37,537 nt of DNA. Origin: Streptomyces sp. SID486 (lineage in GTDB: Bacteria; Actinomycetota; Actinomycetes; Streptomycetales; Streptomycetaceae). The translations under genes and the position numbers were made by a program. The stretch spans positions 1 to 37,537 of the forward strand of contig NZ_WWJT01000766.1 in the NCBI RefSeq assembly GCF_009865385.1. Direction: 5' to 3'. The notes under the pieces are model-generated. The model was not told where the DNA came from. It did no database searches and worked only from the letters and a program-made list of their open reading frames with translations. Below, one piece after another: positions 24,579-33,320 of the stretch (positions are counted from its first letter, which is position 1; every line of letters begins with the position of its first letter).

Positions 24579-24653
24579 GGTCCTGTGGAGCAGTTTGGAG
24601 TGCTCGCCACCCTGTCAAGGTGGAGGCCGCGGGTTCAAATCCCGTCAGGACCG
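24579..24653 (+). tRNA. tRNA-Asp (GUC), copy 2
   Basis: 75 nt, identical to the copy at 18299-18373 across the whole gene and differing in its flanks. It stands alone with its own terminator. Confidence 0.95.
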
Positions 24654-24659
24654 CATGAA

Positions 24660-24699
24660 GACCGAGGCCCGCATCCCGCGAGGGATGCGGGCCTCGGTC
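24660..24699 (+). terminator. Terminator of the second tRNA-Asp
   Basis: Perfect 18-bp stem (24660-24677 with 24682-24699) and a GCGA tetraloop, 6 bp after the tRNA. Confidence 0.9.
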
Positions 24700-24700
24700 G

Positions 24701-24783
24701 TATGCACCCGCCCGCACCGCCCGCCGGTCGCATGCGCCCGCCCGCACCGCCCGCCGGCCGCATGCACTCACCCGCACCGGCCA
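24701..24783. repeat. 30-bp tandem repeat, about 2.7 units
   Basis: Units begin at 24701, 24731 and 24761 (CATGCGCCCGCCCGCACCGC and ten more bases each). Pure repeat between terminator and next gene; from 24700 to 24909 nothing else is seen. Confidence 0.75.
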
Positions 24784-24909
24784 CCCTCTCGCGGGTGCGC
24801 GCCCCTTCGGCGGCCCGCGTCGCGCGTACCGCGGCCTTGACGGCGTCACATCCGCTCGGTACCCAGAGAGCAGGGCCCGTTCCTCCTGTGCGGCCCCCGG
24901 AGGTGGCGT

Positions 24910-25101
24910 ATGGCGGCGTCTGTCAGGCACGAGACACGGGCGCTTCTGAGGGCCCACCTGTCGGCCGCCTCCTCCTACCGGCATCTCACCCGCCACTGCC
25001 CCGTCTGCCACCGCCTGCTGCGCCTGGCGATGGACGCCGGCCCGTACGGCCAGGAGGCCGAGCAGGAGGCCGGCGAGGACGAGAGCCCCCGTCCCGCGTG
25101 A
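24910..25101 (+). CDS. Small conserved streptomycete protein (DUF6274-like)
   Basis: 63 residues. A basic helix (HETRALLRAHLSAASSYRHL) is followed by HCPVCHRLLRLAM with a CxxC pair and flanking histidines that could bind zinc, then an acidic tail. I recall similar short proteins (DUF6274) next to bldC in streptomycetes; function unknown. ATG at 24910 has GGAGG 6 nt upstream, a strong site, supporting a real gene. Confidence 0.7.
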   Translation: MAASVRHETRALLRAHLSAASSYRHLTRHCPVCHRLLRLAMDAGPYGQEAEQEAGEDESPRPA

Positions 25102-25446
25102 AGCCTCCCCCGGGGAGCCCCCCCCCCGCAGGGCCCAACCCCGGGGCGGGCGTGGGACTCTGGAGCAGCCCCTCCCTCTAACCCATGCGGAACGCGGCCT
25201 TCAAGCGCCGGGCCGTGTGACGGGTGTCACCGCATGAGTTTTTGAAACCGTGGCATTTACCCCCGTCATACAACGGGTCAATTTAATATGTGCAATTGCA
25301 CCACCGCCGGGGTCCTCGCCCGGCCGTTCCGACAGGCATCCCCAGACTCCGACAAGGACGCTCACCAGGCCCGCCCGCCCCGGGCGCGGCCGCGCAGGCG
25401 CGGCGGGCGGCGGACGGGCCGGCGGACGGGCCCGGCGCACAAAAAA
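25102..25446. other. Intergenic region without a recognised gene
   Basis: It contains a local A/T-rich patch at about 25233-25305 (TGAGTTTTTGAAACC, and CAATTTAATATGTGCAATTG), striking in this GC-rich context. It might hold a promoter or a protein-binding site. Short frames crossing it have no coding bias. I see nothing further. Confidence 0.4.
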
Positions 25447-25478
25447 ATCGCGCTGGACCCGGCGGAGTCCAGCGCGAT
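25447..25478 (-). terminator. Rho-independent terminator of bldC
   Basis: 12-bp perfect stem (25447-25458 with 25467-25478), 8-nt loop, followed on the minus strand by a run of T (complement of A at 25441-25447). It lies 150 bp after the bldC stop, giving bldC an unusually long 3' untranslated region. Confidence 0.9.
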
Positions 25479-25627
25479 CGACGACGCACCCTGTGTCGCT
25501 TGCCGACAACGTTCTCTTCGGCCTGGGCGAGGGCCCTGTTGGGGCAGGTCCCACGTCGCTTGGAGCTAGGGTTTCGGGCGCCTCGGCCGGTTGGGGGGCC
25601 GACCGTCTTGCCCGGTTATGGAGTTGT

Positions 25628-25834
25628 TCAGGCCTCGCTGCGCTGCTGCGGGATGCCCGCAAGCAGGGCGCGGACCTCGGCCTCGCGGTAACGGCGGTGT
25701 CCGCCGAGCGTGCGGATGGACGTGAGCTTGCCGGCCTTCGCCCACCGCGTGACCGTCTTGGGGTCGACACGGAACATGGTGGCGACCTCAGCCGGGGTCA
25801 GCAGCGGCTCGGCATCAGGGGTGCGAGCGGTCAT
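25628..25834 (-). CDS. bldC: Developmental regulator BldC
   Basis: 68 residues. A single MerR-like winged helix-turn-helix: LLTPAEVATMFRVDPKTVTR is helix-turn-helix, then WAKAGKLTSIRTLGGHRRY is the wing, as in BldC of S. coelicolor. BldC binds DNA as head-to-tail oligomers on direct repeats and delays entry into sporulation in streptomycetes (family knowledge). There is no effector or dimerisation domain, which is normal for BldC. ATG at 25834 has GGAGG about 7 nt before it. Monocistronic with a long 5' intergenic region (518 bp) and long 3' UTR. Confidence 0.96.
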   Translation of the reverse strand: MTARTPDAEPLLTPAEVATMFRVDPKTVTRWAKAGKLTSIRTLGGHRRYREAEVRALLAGIPQQRSEA

Positions 25835-25851
25835 GAGCGGCCTCCTCGGGA

Positions 25852-25871
25852 GAACCGAACCTTCTCGGTTC
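25852..25871 (-). promoter_or_regulatory. Inverted repeat in the bldC leader
   Basis: GAACCGA (25852-25858) and TCGGTTC (25865-25871) form 7-bp perfect arms with a 6-nt centre, 18-37 bp before the bldC start and just above its ribosome site. It could be an operator or an mRNA hairpin. Confidence 0.5.
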
Positions 25872-26064
25872 TTTCCTCTAAATTCTGCACCTTGACCCGC
25901 GTTGCCCGAAATGGCGGACGCGAGTCGAGTCGGTTATAGGACGAACGGCTTGTCCTCGGCACTACAACTACACCATCCGTCCAGCCGCGTCGGCCAAACC
26001 GATGGAATTGCCCTCCCAGGTGTTCATCAGCGACGGAAGCCGATGGACCATGCCATAGCGGACA

Positions 26065-26107
26065 GTCACGCCACTGTGACGATCAGTCACAGGACGATCA
26101 GGAGTCA
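26065..26107. promoter_or_regulatory. Cluster of GTCAC/GTGAC boxes upstream of bldC
   Basis: Boxes lie at 26065-26069, 26076-26080, 26086-26090 and 26103-26107; CTGTGAC and GTCACAG (26074-26092) form a palindrome with a 5-nt centre. A further palindrome GTGACG-CA-CGTCAC is at 26339-26352, abutting the stop of the next gene. The whole interval 25872-26352 has no gene; it is presumably the bldC control region plus the 3' end region. Confidence 0.45.
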
Positions 26108-26352
26108 CCAGACCCCCCAAAGCGTGCAATGCTGAGAAATCCGCCCACAGTGGAGCACAGTTGGGCGGACGGAGCCCTCCCCGGACTCCTTGTCCTATTT
26201 TGGCACGAGGGGTGGCAACTAGAGCAAGAGCCGGGTAAGTGCTGTCCGTCACCCTTGGGACAAAAGTCCAGATCGGGACCAACGCCCCATCAGGTCTCCA
26301 AGCGAGTAGAACGTACGTCCTCCGGCACCGATTTGACCGTGACGCACGTCAC

Positions 26353-27195
26353 TCAGTTCGCGGAACGCCGGTCCCGCACCGACCGCCACCGCTCCACCAG
26401 GCGCCCGTACGCCTCCCCGGCGGCCGTCCCGTCCCCCCGGCGCAGCGCCTCGATGCCGGCCGCCACGTCCGCCGCCGAGTGATCGTCCTCCAGCTCGCCC
26501 GCCGGCAGCACGTGCACCAGCCCGCCGTAGTCCAGTTCCACCAGCGAACGCGGATGGAACTCCTCCAGCCAGCGGCCGACGTCCACCAGGCCGTCGATCA
26601 GCGGGCCCTCCTCGACGGTGTCCTTCAGCGTGCGCAGGCCCCGCGCCACCCGGCGCCGGGCCTGCACCATCGGCGTGCGGTAGCGCAGTACCGGGGGCAC
26701 GTCGGCGGTCCCCTTGTCGTACCGCCGCTCCTCGTGCGAGACCAGCACGAACCAGTTCAGCGGCACCTGCCAGGTCGCCGTACGGATCCACGGGCGGGCG
26801 TCGGGGTTGCGGGCGAGCCAGCGCTCGTAGTCCTGGGCGGCCTGGCGGCGCACCACCTCGGGCAGCGCCGCGTCCAGCACCGGCGGCGGCAGCTCCTCGG
26901 CGAGGCCGCCCAGCGCCAGCCAGCCGCGCAGCCGGGTCCGCCAGGGGCACACGCACACCACCCCGTCGACCTCCAGCACGAAGGCGTCGCCGCTCTCCTG
27001 CACCGGCACCGCGACCGGCGGGGTGGGCAGCAAGTCGGCGAGGGAGCGCCGCAGTTCGTCCTGGTAGGAGGGGCGCTCCCGGCGGCGGGCGTAGCGCGTC
27101 CAGTGGCTGCGCTCCGGCTCCGGGAAGGCGCCCAGCGGCTCGTACACGCGCAGGTAGGCGGCATAGGGGACGACCACGGAGGACACCTTGGACAC
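26353..27195 (-). CDS. Conserved hypothetical protein of streptomycetes
   Basis: 280 residues, soluble, with no signal peptide or membrane segment. Notable stretches are VVPYAAYLRVYEPLGAFPEP near the start, VDGVVCVCPWRTRLR, and WQVPLNWFVLVSHEERR in the middle. The family is recalled as lying between bldC and vdh in streptomycetes; no function is known to me and no catalytic motif is visible. GTG at 27195 follows GGGAG with 7-nt spacing. It is divergent from vdh (198 bp between) and upstream of bldC in the same direction, 518 bp away, so probably a separate transcript. Confidence 0.8.
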   Translation of the reverse strand: MSKVSSVVVPYAAYLRVYEPLGAFPEPERSHWTRYARRRERPSYQDELRRSLADLLPTPPVAVPVQESGDAFVLEVDGVVCVCPWRTRLRGWLALGGLAEELPPPVLDAALPEVVRRQAAQDYERWLARNPDARPWIRTATWQVPLNWFVLVSHEERRYDKGTADVPPVLRYRTPMVQARRRVARGLRTLKDTVEEGPLIDGLVDVGRWLEEFHPRSLVELDYGGLVHVLPAGELEDDHSAADVAAGIEALRRGDGTAAGEAYGRLVERWRSVRDRRSAN

Positions 27196-27393
27196 GCCTG
27201 CTCCCTCCCCACCGGGCCCGGCTCGAAACCACGGCAGATCGTGCCACGGTCATGCGTGCGCGGCGGCCCCGTGCGGGTGATCCTGAACACTGCACGGATG
27301 GTGAGTGGGCCGAGGCTCTACGCTCATGCCACGGCTCCCCGCCACCCGTACGGGGACCGCCCCACTCGCCGCTAGTACACAGGAGTCACCACA

Positions 27394-28500
27394 GTGACCG
27401 ACGTAACCGGCGCGCCTGCTGATGTCCTGCACACCCTGTTCCACTCGGACCAGGGCGGCCATGAGCAGGTCGTGCTCTGCCAGGACCGCGCCAGCGGCCT
27501 CAAGGCCGTGATCGCCATCCACTCCACCGCCCTGGGCCCGGCCCTCGGCGGCACGCGCTTCTACCCCTACGCGACCGAGGCCGAGGCCGTCGCCGACGCC
27601 CTGAACCTCGCGCGCGGGATGTCCTACAAGAACGCCATGGCCGGTCTCGACCACGGCGGCGGCAAGGCCGTGATCATCGGCGACCCGGAGCGCGACAAGA
27701 CCGAGGACCTGCTCCTCGCCTACGGCCGCATGGTCGCCTCGCTCGGCGGGCGCTACGTCACCGCGTGCGACGTCGGCACCTACGTGGCGGACATGGACGT
27801 CGTGGCCCGCGAGTGCCGCTGGACCACAGGCCGCTCCCCCGAGAACGGCGGCGCCGGCGACTCCTCCGTGCTCACCGCCTTCGGCGTCTACCAGGGCATG
27901 CGCGCCTCCGCCCAGCACCTGTGGGGCGACCCCTCACTGCGCGGGCGCCGGATCGGGGTCGCCGGCGTCGGCAAGGTCGGCCACCACCTGGTGCGGCACC
28001 TGCTCGACGAGGGCGCCGAGATCGTGATCACGGACGTGCGGGCCGACGCGGTCCGGCGGGTCCTCGACCAGCATCCCGCCGGGGTCACGGCCGTCGCCGA
28101 CACCGAGGCGCTGATCCGGGTGGAGGGGCTCGACATCTACGCCCCGTGCGCCCTGGGCGGAGCCCTGAACGACCTCTCCGTCCCGGCGCTCACCGCCGCG
28201 GTGGTGTGCGGGGCGGCCAACAACCAACTGGCCCATCCGGGTGTGGAGAAGGACCTCGCCGACCGCGGGATCCTCTACGCGCCGGACTACGTGGTGAACG
28301 CCGGCGGGGTCATCCAGGTGGCCGACGAGCTGCACGGGTTCGACTTCGACCGGTGCAGGGCGAAGGCGGCGAGGATCTTCGACACCACGCTGGCCATATT
28401 CGCACGTGCGAAGACGGACGGGATTCCGCCGGCCGCGGCGGCCGACCGGATCGCCGAGCAGCGGATGGCCGACGCCCGCGCGGAAGGCACCGCGCACTAG
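27394..28500 (+). CDS. vdh: Valine (branched-chain amino acid) dehydrogenase
   Basis: 368 residues, of the Glu/Leu/Phe/Val dehydrogenase family. It oxidatively deaminates valine, leucine or isoleucine with NAD+ to 2-oxo acids, which in streptomycetes feed butyrate and propionate units of polyketides. The catalytic region holds K79 ([15 protein letters not shown]91); the Rossmann fold has G191-V-G193-K-V-G196, and CGAANNQL and YVVNAGG follow in the NAD domain. GTG at 27394 has AGGAG 8 nt upstream. Monocistronic; a weak hairpin follows. Confidence 0.96.
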   Translation: MTDVTGAPADVLHTLFHSDQGGHEQVVLCQDRASGLKAVIAIHSTALGPALGGTRFYPYATEAEAVADALNLARGMSYKNAMAGLDHGGGKAVIIGDPERDKTEDLLLAYGRMVASLGGRYVTACDVGTYVADMDVVARECRWTTGRSPENGGAGDSSVLTAFGVYQGMRASAQHLWGDPSLRGRRIGVAGVGKVGHHLVRHLLDEGAEIVITDVRADAVRRVLDQHPAGVTAVADTEALIRVEGLDIYAPCALGGALNDLSVPALTAAVVCGAANNQLAHPGVEKDLADRGILYAPDYVVNAGGVIQVADELHGFDFDRCRAKAARIFDTTLAIFARAKTDGIPPAAAADRIAEQRMADARAEGTAH

Positions 28501-28532
28501 TCCTGTCGTACACCTGAGCGGTACCCGTCGGC

Positions 28533-28560
28533 GGGAACTTAGAGAGAACTCTCACTTCCC
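28533..28560 (+). terminator. Possible vdh terminator (imperfect hairpin)
   Basis: GGGAACTTAGAGAG faces CTCTCACTTCCC with a 2-nt loop; the end pairs GGGAA/TTCCC and GAGAG/CTCTC hold with an internal loop. 33 bp after the vdh stop. From 28561 to 28790 I see no gene. Confidence 0.35.
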
Positions 28561-28790
28561 CCGGCGGGTCGTTCCCGGATAAGTGGTTAAAATCGCCACT
28601 GACCAGCGAGGACAGGGCGCCTCGAAGGTCCTGTGCACACGCGCTTGCTGCGGGCGACGTACCGTATGGGCGCGGGCTCAGGTACCGTGGAAGCCCTACG
28701 GAACGGCCTCTCCGCGGAGGGTTCGTTCCGGATCATGAACGCGTGTCAGACTCTGGGGCCGTCGAGCCCCGTCACCGAGGGGGTCGAGCC

Positions 28791-29039
28791 ATGGGGCGCG
28801 GCCGGGCCAAGGCCAAGCAGACAAAGGTCGCCCGCCAGCTGAAGTACAACAGCGGTGGGACTGACCTGTCACGTCTGGCCAGTGAACTGGGCGCATCGAC
28901 TTCGAGCCAGCCGCCGAACGGCGAGCCGTTCGAGGACGATGAAAACGATGAGGACGATCTCTACTCGCGCTACGCCGACCTCTATGAGGACGACGAGGAC
29001 GAGGATGACGGTCCCTCACAACACCGTCGCGGCGCTTGA
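28791..29039 (+). CDS. DUF3073-type small conserved protein
   Basis: 82 residues. A basic N-terminus (MGRGRAKAKQTKVARQLKYN) precedes a strongly acidic C-terminal half (DDENDEDDLYSRYADLYEDD). This matches the DUF3073 family widespread in actinobacteria next to purM/purF; function unknown. The charge split suggests nucleic acid or ribosome contact (inference). ATG at 28791 has GAGGGGG about 7 nt upstream; an earlier ATG at 28743 would add non-conserved residues. Confidence 0.85.
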   Translation: MGRGRAKAKQTKVARQLKYNSGGTDLSRLASELGASTSSQPPNGEPFEDDENDEDDLYSRYADLYEDDEDEDDGPSQHRRGA

Positions 29040-29056
29040 CCTTGCACTGAGCACTC

Positions 29057-29087
29057 ACCCGGTCGGTGGCACAGCCACCGACCGGGT
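29057..29087. terminator. Bidirectional terminator between the DUF3073 gene and purM
   Basis: 14-bp perfect stem (29057-29070 with 29074-29087) with a 3-nt loop, placed between two convergent stops (29039 and 29106). Confidence 0.88.
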
Positions 29088-29105
29088 TCTGTGCTGTCCG
29101 CACGG

Positions 29106-30173
29106 TCAGGCGGAGTAGTCCCCGACCAGCTCGGCGCCGGTCGTCTTCTCGCCGCGCTCGGTGATCTCGCCGGCGATCCAGGCGTCGACGCCGCGGTCGG
29201 CCAGCGTCGCGAGGGCCACCTCGGTGGACTCCGCCGGGACGACGGCCATCATGCCGACGCCCATGTTCAGGGTCTTCTCCAGTTCCAGGCGCTCCACGTT
29301 CCCGGTCTTGCCGACCAGGTCGAAGATCGCGCCCGGGGCCCAGGTGGAACGGTCGACCACGGCGTGCAGGCCGTCCGGGATCACCCGGGCCAGGTTGGCG
29401 GCGAGTCCGCCGCCGGTGATGTGGCTGAAGGCGTGCACCTCGGCGGTCCGGGTCAGCGCCAGGCAGTCCAGCGAGTAGATCTTGGTGGGCTCCAGCAGCT
29501 CCTCGCCGAGGGAGCGGCCCAGCTCCGCGATCTCGGTCTCCAGGGCCCCGGCGCGCTCCAGCAGGACGTGCCGGACCAGGGAGTACCCGTTGGAGTGAAG
29601 ACCGGAGGACGCCATGGCGATCACGGCGTCACCCGTGCGGATACGGTCCGGGCCCAGCAGCCGGTCGGCCTCCACGACGCCCGTACCGGCGCCGGCGACG
29701 TCGAAGTCGTCCTCGCCCAGCAGGCCCGGGTGTTCGGCCGTCTCACCGCCCACCAGGGCGCAGCCGGCCAGCACACAGCCTTCGGCGATGCCCTTCACGA
29801 TGGCCGCGACCCGCTCGGGGTGGACCTTGCCGACGCAGATGTAGTCGGTCATGAACAGCGGCTCGGCACCGCACACCACGATGTCGTCCATGACCATGGC
29901 GACCAGGTCGTGGCCGATGGAGTCGTAGACGCCCATGCGGCGCGCGATGTCGACCTTCGTGCCGACGCCGTCGGTGGCGGAGGCCAGCAGCGGGCGCTCG
30001 TAGCGCTTGAGGGCGGAGGCGTCGAAGAGCCCGGCGAAGCCGCCGAGGCCGCCCAGGACCTCGGGGCGCTGGGTCTTCTTCACCCACTCCTTCATCAGCT
30101 CGACGGCGCGGTCGCCCGCCTCGATGTCGACGCCCGCGCTCGCGTAGCTGGCACCAGTGGTCTCGGAAGACAT
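29106..30173 (-). CDS. purM: Phosphoribosylformylglycinamidine cyclo-ligase (AIR synthetase)
   Basis: 355 residues. Converts FGAM and ATP to AIR, the fifth step of IMP synthesis. It contains the N-terminal dimer region, LLASATDGVGTKVDIA and HDLVAMVMDDIVVCGAEPLF, and the ATP-binding VGGETAEHPG, all characteristic of PurM. ATG at 30173 with a weak ribosome site. It lies 43 bp downstream of purF in the same direction, so the two form a purF-purM operon. Confidence 0.97.
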   Translation of the reverse strand: MSSETTGASYASAGVDIEAGDRAVELMKEWVKKTQRPEVLGGLGGFAGLFDASALKRYERPLLASATDGVGTKVDIARRMGVYDSIGHDLVAMVMDDIVVCGAEPLFMTDYICVGKVHPERVAAIVKGIAEGCVLAGCALVGGETAEHPGLLGEDDFDVAGAGTGVVEADRLLGPDRIRTGDAVIAMASSGLHSNGYSLVRHVLLERAGALETEIAELGRSLGEELLEPTKIYSLDCLALTRTAEVHAFSHITGGGLAANLARVIPDGLHAVVDRSTWAPGAIFDLVGKTGNVERLELEKTLNMGVGMMAVVPAESTEVALATLADRGVDAWIAGEITERGEKTTGAELVGDYSA

Positions 30174-30216
30174 GATCTTGAGAACTTTCGTGTCGTACCG
30201 CGTGAAAAAAGCGGGC

Positions 30217-31746
30217 TTACGGGCGACGGATCGCGTCGGCGGCGGCCGTGGCCGCGGGCCCGGCGGCCAGCTCGGTCTCCAGCAGCTGCTTTCCGAGCAG
30301 CTCCGGGTCCGGCAGCTCCATCGGGTACTCGCCGTCGAAACAGGCGCGGCACAGGTTCGGCTTGGCGATCGTGGTCGCCTCGATCATGCCGTCGATGGAG
30401 ATGTAGGCGAGGGAGTCGGCACCGAGGCTGGTGCCGATCTCCTCGATGGTCATGCCGTTGGCGATCAGCTCCGCCCGGGTGGCGAAGTCGATGCCGAAGA
30501 AGCAGGGCCACTTCACGGGCGGGGAGGAGATCCGGATGTGGACCTCGGCGGCGCCGGCCTCGCGGAGCATGCGGACCAGGGCCCGCTGGGTGTTGCCGCG
30601 CACGATCGAGTCGTCGACGACGACCAGGCGCTTGCCCTTGATGACTTCCTTCAGCGGGTTCAGCTTCAGGCGGATGCCCAGCTGGCGGATGGTCTGCGAG
30701 GGCTGGATGAAGGTACGGCCGACGTAGGCGTTCTTCACCAGGCCCGCGCCGAAGGGGATGCCGGACGCCTCCGCGTAGCCGATGGCGGCCGGGGTGCCGG
30801 ACTCCGGGGTCGCTATGACCAGATCGGCCTCGACCGGGGCCTCCTTGGCCAGGCGGCGGCCCATCTCCACGCGGGAGAGGTACACGTTCCGGCCGGCGAT
30901 GTCGGTGTCCGGGCGGGCCAGGTACACGTACTCGAAGACACAGCCCTTGGGCTTCGCTTCTGCGAATCGAGAGCTGCGCAGGCCGTTCTCGTCGATGGCG
31001 ACGAACTCGCCCGGCTCGATCTCGCGCACGTAGCTCGCGCCGCAGATGTCGAGGGCGGCGGACTCGGAGGCGACCACCCAGCCGCGCTCCAGCCGGCCCA
31101 GCACCAGCGGGCGGATGCCCTGCGGGTCACGGGCGGCGTAGAGGGTTCCCTCGTCCATGAAGACCAGGGAGAAGGCGCCCTTGACCTTCGGGAGCACCGC
31201 GTGCGCGGCCTCCTCGATGGTCAGCGGCTTGCCGTCCTCGTCGACCTGCGCGGCGAGCAGCGCCGTCAGCAGGTCGGTGTCGTTGGTGGCCGCGACCCGG
31301 GTGGAGCGGCTGTTGTTGTCGTTCGGCAGGGCGGCGACCATCTCGGCGAGCTGCGCCGTGTTGACCAGGTTGCCGTTGTGACCGAGCGCGATCGAACCGT
31401 GCGCGGTGGCGCGGAACGTCGGCTGGGCGTTCTCCCACACGGAGGCACCGGTGGTCGAGTAGCGGGCGTGTCCGACCGCGATATGACCCTGGAGCGAACC
31501 GAGCGAGGTTTCGTCGAAGACCTGGGAGACCAGGCCCATGTCCTTGAAGACGAGGATCTGGGAGCCGTTGCTTACCGCGATTCCCGCGGATTCCTGACCC
31601 CGGTGCTGGAGGGCGTAGAGCCCGAAGTACGTGAGCTTTGCGACCTCTTCACCCGGGGCCCAGACGCCGAAGACGCCGCAAGCGTCCTGGGGGCCCTTTT
31701 CGCCGGGAAGCAGATCGTGATTGAGTCGACCGTCACCACGTGGCAC
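30217..31746 (-). CDS. purF: Amidophosphoribosyltransferase
   Basis: 509 residues. Transfers glutamine nitrogen to PRPP, the first committed step of purine synthesis. The N-terminal nucleophile is C23 (DACGVFGV), so a 22-residue propeptide must be cleaved. Glutaminase motifs YALQHRGQESAGI and GHNGNL follow; the phosphoribosyltransferase PRPP loop is VVVDDSIVRGNT. C-terminal cysteines in PNLCRACFDGEY suggest the Fe-S-containing class, as in Bacillus. The start is GTG at 31746. A possible promoter on the minus strand is TTCGGA, 18 bp, TACACT. 31747-31947 contains no gene. Confidence 0.97.
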   Translation of the reverse strand: MPRGDGRLNHDLLPGEKGPQDACGVFGVWAPGEEVAKLTYFGLYALQHRGQESAGIAVSNGSQILVFKDMGLVSQVFDETSLGSLQGHIAVGHARYSTTGASVWENAQPTFRATAHGSIALGHNGNLVNTAQLAEMVAALPNDNNSRSTRVAATNDTDLLTALLAAQVDEDGKPLTIEEAAHAVLPKVKGAFSLVFMDEGTLYAARDPQGIRPLVLGRLERGWVVASESAALDICGASYVREIEPGEFVAIDENGLRSSRFAEAKPKGCVFEYVYLARPDTDIAGRNVYLSRVEMGRRLAKEAPVEADLVIATPESGTPAAIGYAEASGIPFGAGLVKNAYVGRTFIQPSQTIRQLGIRLKLNPLKEVIKGKRLVVVDDSIVRGNTQRALVRMLREAGAAEVHIRISSPPVKWPCFFGIDFATRAELIANGMTIEEIGTSLGADSLAYISIDGMIEATTIAKPNLCRACFDGEYPMELPDPELLGKQLLETELAAGPAATAAADAIRRP

Positions 31747-31947
31747 ACCACCGAGTGTAGGCGAGATCGACCACTGGTCCGAATTGGGGATGCGCGCCCC
31801 CGGCGGACCGACCGGTGTCGATCACTTTGGGTCTTTCCGTGTTTGTGCTGGTCAAAGCGGTGCGTCAGGGTCTCGCGGGCGATCCGGTCCGATGCCTGGC
31901 CCCTGCGGAGGGGCCGTTTGCCGGATACGTGAGTGAGGCGTCGCACA

Positions 31948-32403
31948 TCATTCGGAGGCGCCGCGGCTGAGCCGGACCCGGTCGCCGTCGCCGTCGGTGA
32001 GCGTCAGTTTCGCGTCGTCGGCCTTGGCGACGAGTGTGCCCGTGGTCAGGGCGCGGGCGAGGGCCCGCTCGAAGTCCATCCGGGTCTTGTCGCAGGCCAT
32101 GCGGGTGGTGCGCAGGTTCCCGATGGTGATCCGGTCGCCGTCCACGGTGGCCCGGGCACTGAACTGGTTGCAGCCCAGGTTGCCGGCGGCCTTGCCGTCC
32201 TCGTCGATGCGCAGGCGGGCGGTGGCGGGGGCGCGCAGGGTCGTCCCGCCGGCGGTCAGGCTGTCGATGCGCCAGTCGATCCCCGTCACGCGCTGCTGGA
32301 CGCTCACCGCACCACTGTCTCCCTTCTGGCTGCCGCAGGCCACCATGCACGGGAGGAGCACGGCGGCCACCGTCAAGGTCAGGTGCTGCTTGTGCCGGTT
32401 CAT
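31948..32403 (-). CDS. META-domain lipoprotein (HslJ-like)
   Basis: 151 residues. The signal peptide LTLTVAAVLLPCMVAC ends in a probable lipobox cysteine. The mature part reads VTGIDWRIDSL, RLRIDEDGKAAGNLGCNQFS and TTRMACDK, the pattern of META/HslJ domains: a paired-cysteine small beta domain, often linked to stress or surface exposure. Function unclear. ATG at 32403; ribosome site weak. 35 bp after the stop of the upstream isomerase-like gene, so likely co-transcribed with it. Confidence 0.85.
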   Translation of the reverse strand: MNRHKQHLTLTVAAVLLPCMVACGSQKGDSGAVSVQQRVTGIDWRIDSLTAGGTTLRAPATARLRIDEDGKAAGNLGCNQFSARATVDGDRITIGNLRTTRMACDKTRMDFERALARALTTGTLVAKADDAKLTLTDGDGDRVRLSRGASE

Positions 32404-32438
32404 ACGGATTCGACGGACCGGCGGTACGACTGGTTCCG

Positions 32439-33230
32439 CTATGGCGTCAGCGGTAGCAGGCCCCCGATGTCCGCCCGCTCCCCGCTGGCGCTGACCTTCG
32501 CCTCCGCCAGCGCGTCCGCCCAGGTCACGCGGCCGGTGGCCAGGCGGATCCAGGTCAGCGGGTCGGTCTCCACGACGTTCGGCGGGGTGCCGCGGGTGTG
32601 CCGGGGCCCCTCGACGCACTGCACGACGGCGTACGGCGGCACCCGCACCTCGGTGGATCCGCCGGGCGCCTTCACGGCGAGGGCGTCGGCGAGCAGCCGG
32701 GTGGCGATGGCCAGGGCCTGCCGCTCGTACGGCACCTGGAGGCCGGGGACGGCGGCGTTGAGGTCGTCGGTGTGGACGACGAGTTCGACGGTGCGGGTGA
32801 GGAGGTAGTCGTCCAGCGGCATGGCGCCCGCGCCGGTGTCCAGCAGCCTGCCGCCGGGGTGCGCGTCGAGCAGGGCGCGCAGGCTCCGGTCGACGTCGGC
32901 GAGGTAGGCGTCGAGGTCCGGGGGCGCGACGGGGGGCTCGCCTGCGTGGCCGTCGACGCGGGACCCGGCGGAGAAGGGCCACCCGACCGGGGTGATGAGG
33001 TGCTGCCCGGCCGGGGCGGGCAGCTCCAGGGCCCGGCGCACGGCCGTCAGCGCCGTCCCGACGTGGGCGCCCAGGTCGCGCACCGTCCACGGGCCGAGCC
33101 GGGTGGGCAGGACGAGCTGCCCGGGGGTGAGGCCGCGCACGGCCTCCCGCACATGGGCGAGCTGTCCGAGGACCGCGGCTCGGGTCTTGGCGGGGTCGTG
33201 ACTGCGGGCGCGCTTCCTGGCCGGTGGCAT
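32439..33230 (-). CDS. Maleylpyruvate isomerase / DinB-like mycothiol-dependent family protein
   Basis: 263 residues. The N-terminal domain (VLGQLAHVREAVRGLTPGQL, then GPWTVRDLGAHVGTAL) is the mycothiol-dependent maleylpyruvate isomerase/DinB-like helical bundle, with H56 in the place of a metal ligand and a later HTDDLN. The C-terminal part (PYAVVQCVEGPRHTRGTPPN) is sterol-carrier-like. Such proteins use mycothiol as a thiol cofactor; the exact reaction is unknown. ATG at 33230. Located between the purL terminator and the META lipoprotein gene. Confidence 0.82.
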   Translation of the reverse strand: MPPARKRARSHDPAKTRAAVLGQLAHVREAVRGLTPGQLVLPTRLGPWTVRDLGAHVGTALTAVRRALELPAPAGQHLITPVGWPFSAGSRVDGHAGEPPVAPPDLDAYLADVDRSLRALLDAHPGGRLLDTGAGAMPLDDYLLTRTVELVVHTDDLNAAVPGLQVPYERQALAIATRLLADALAVKAPGGSTEVRVPPYAVVQCVEGPRHTRGTPPNVVETDPLTWIRLATGRVTWADALAEAKVSASGERADIGGLLPLTP

Positions 33231-33268
33231 GGCGGTGAGCCTATGCGGTGGCCGGCCAGGGGGGCCGG

Positions 33269-33300
33269 ACGGCCCCGCCCGCGTGGGCGGGCGGGGCCGT
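33269..33300 (-). terminator. Terminator of the purSQL operon
   Basis: 14-bp perfect G/C stem (33269-33282 with 33287-33300), 4-nt loop, 21 bp after the purL stop. Confidence 0.85.
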
Positions 33301-33320
33301 TCCGCGTGCGGGTCCGGCCG

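Noticed and set aside
25201..25770. Coding frames across the region downstream of bldC
   Set aside because: No codon bias, no ribosome site, and they cross the bldC terminator.
26074..26092. CRP-type binding site (TGTGA ... TCACA)
   Set aside because: Spacing between half-sites is 7, not the 6 expected, so I list it only as a palindrome.
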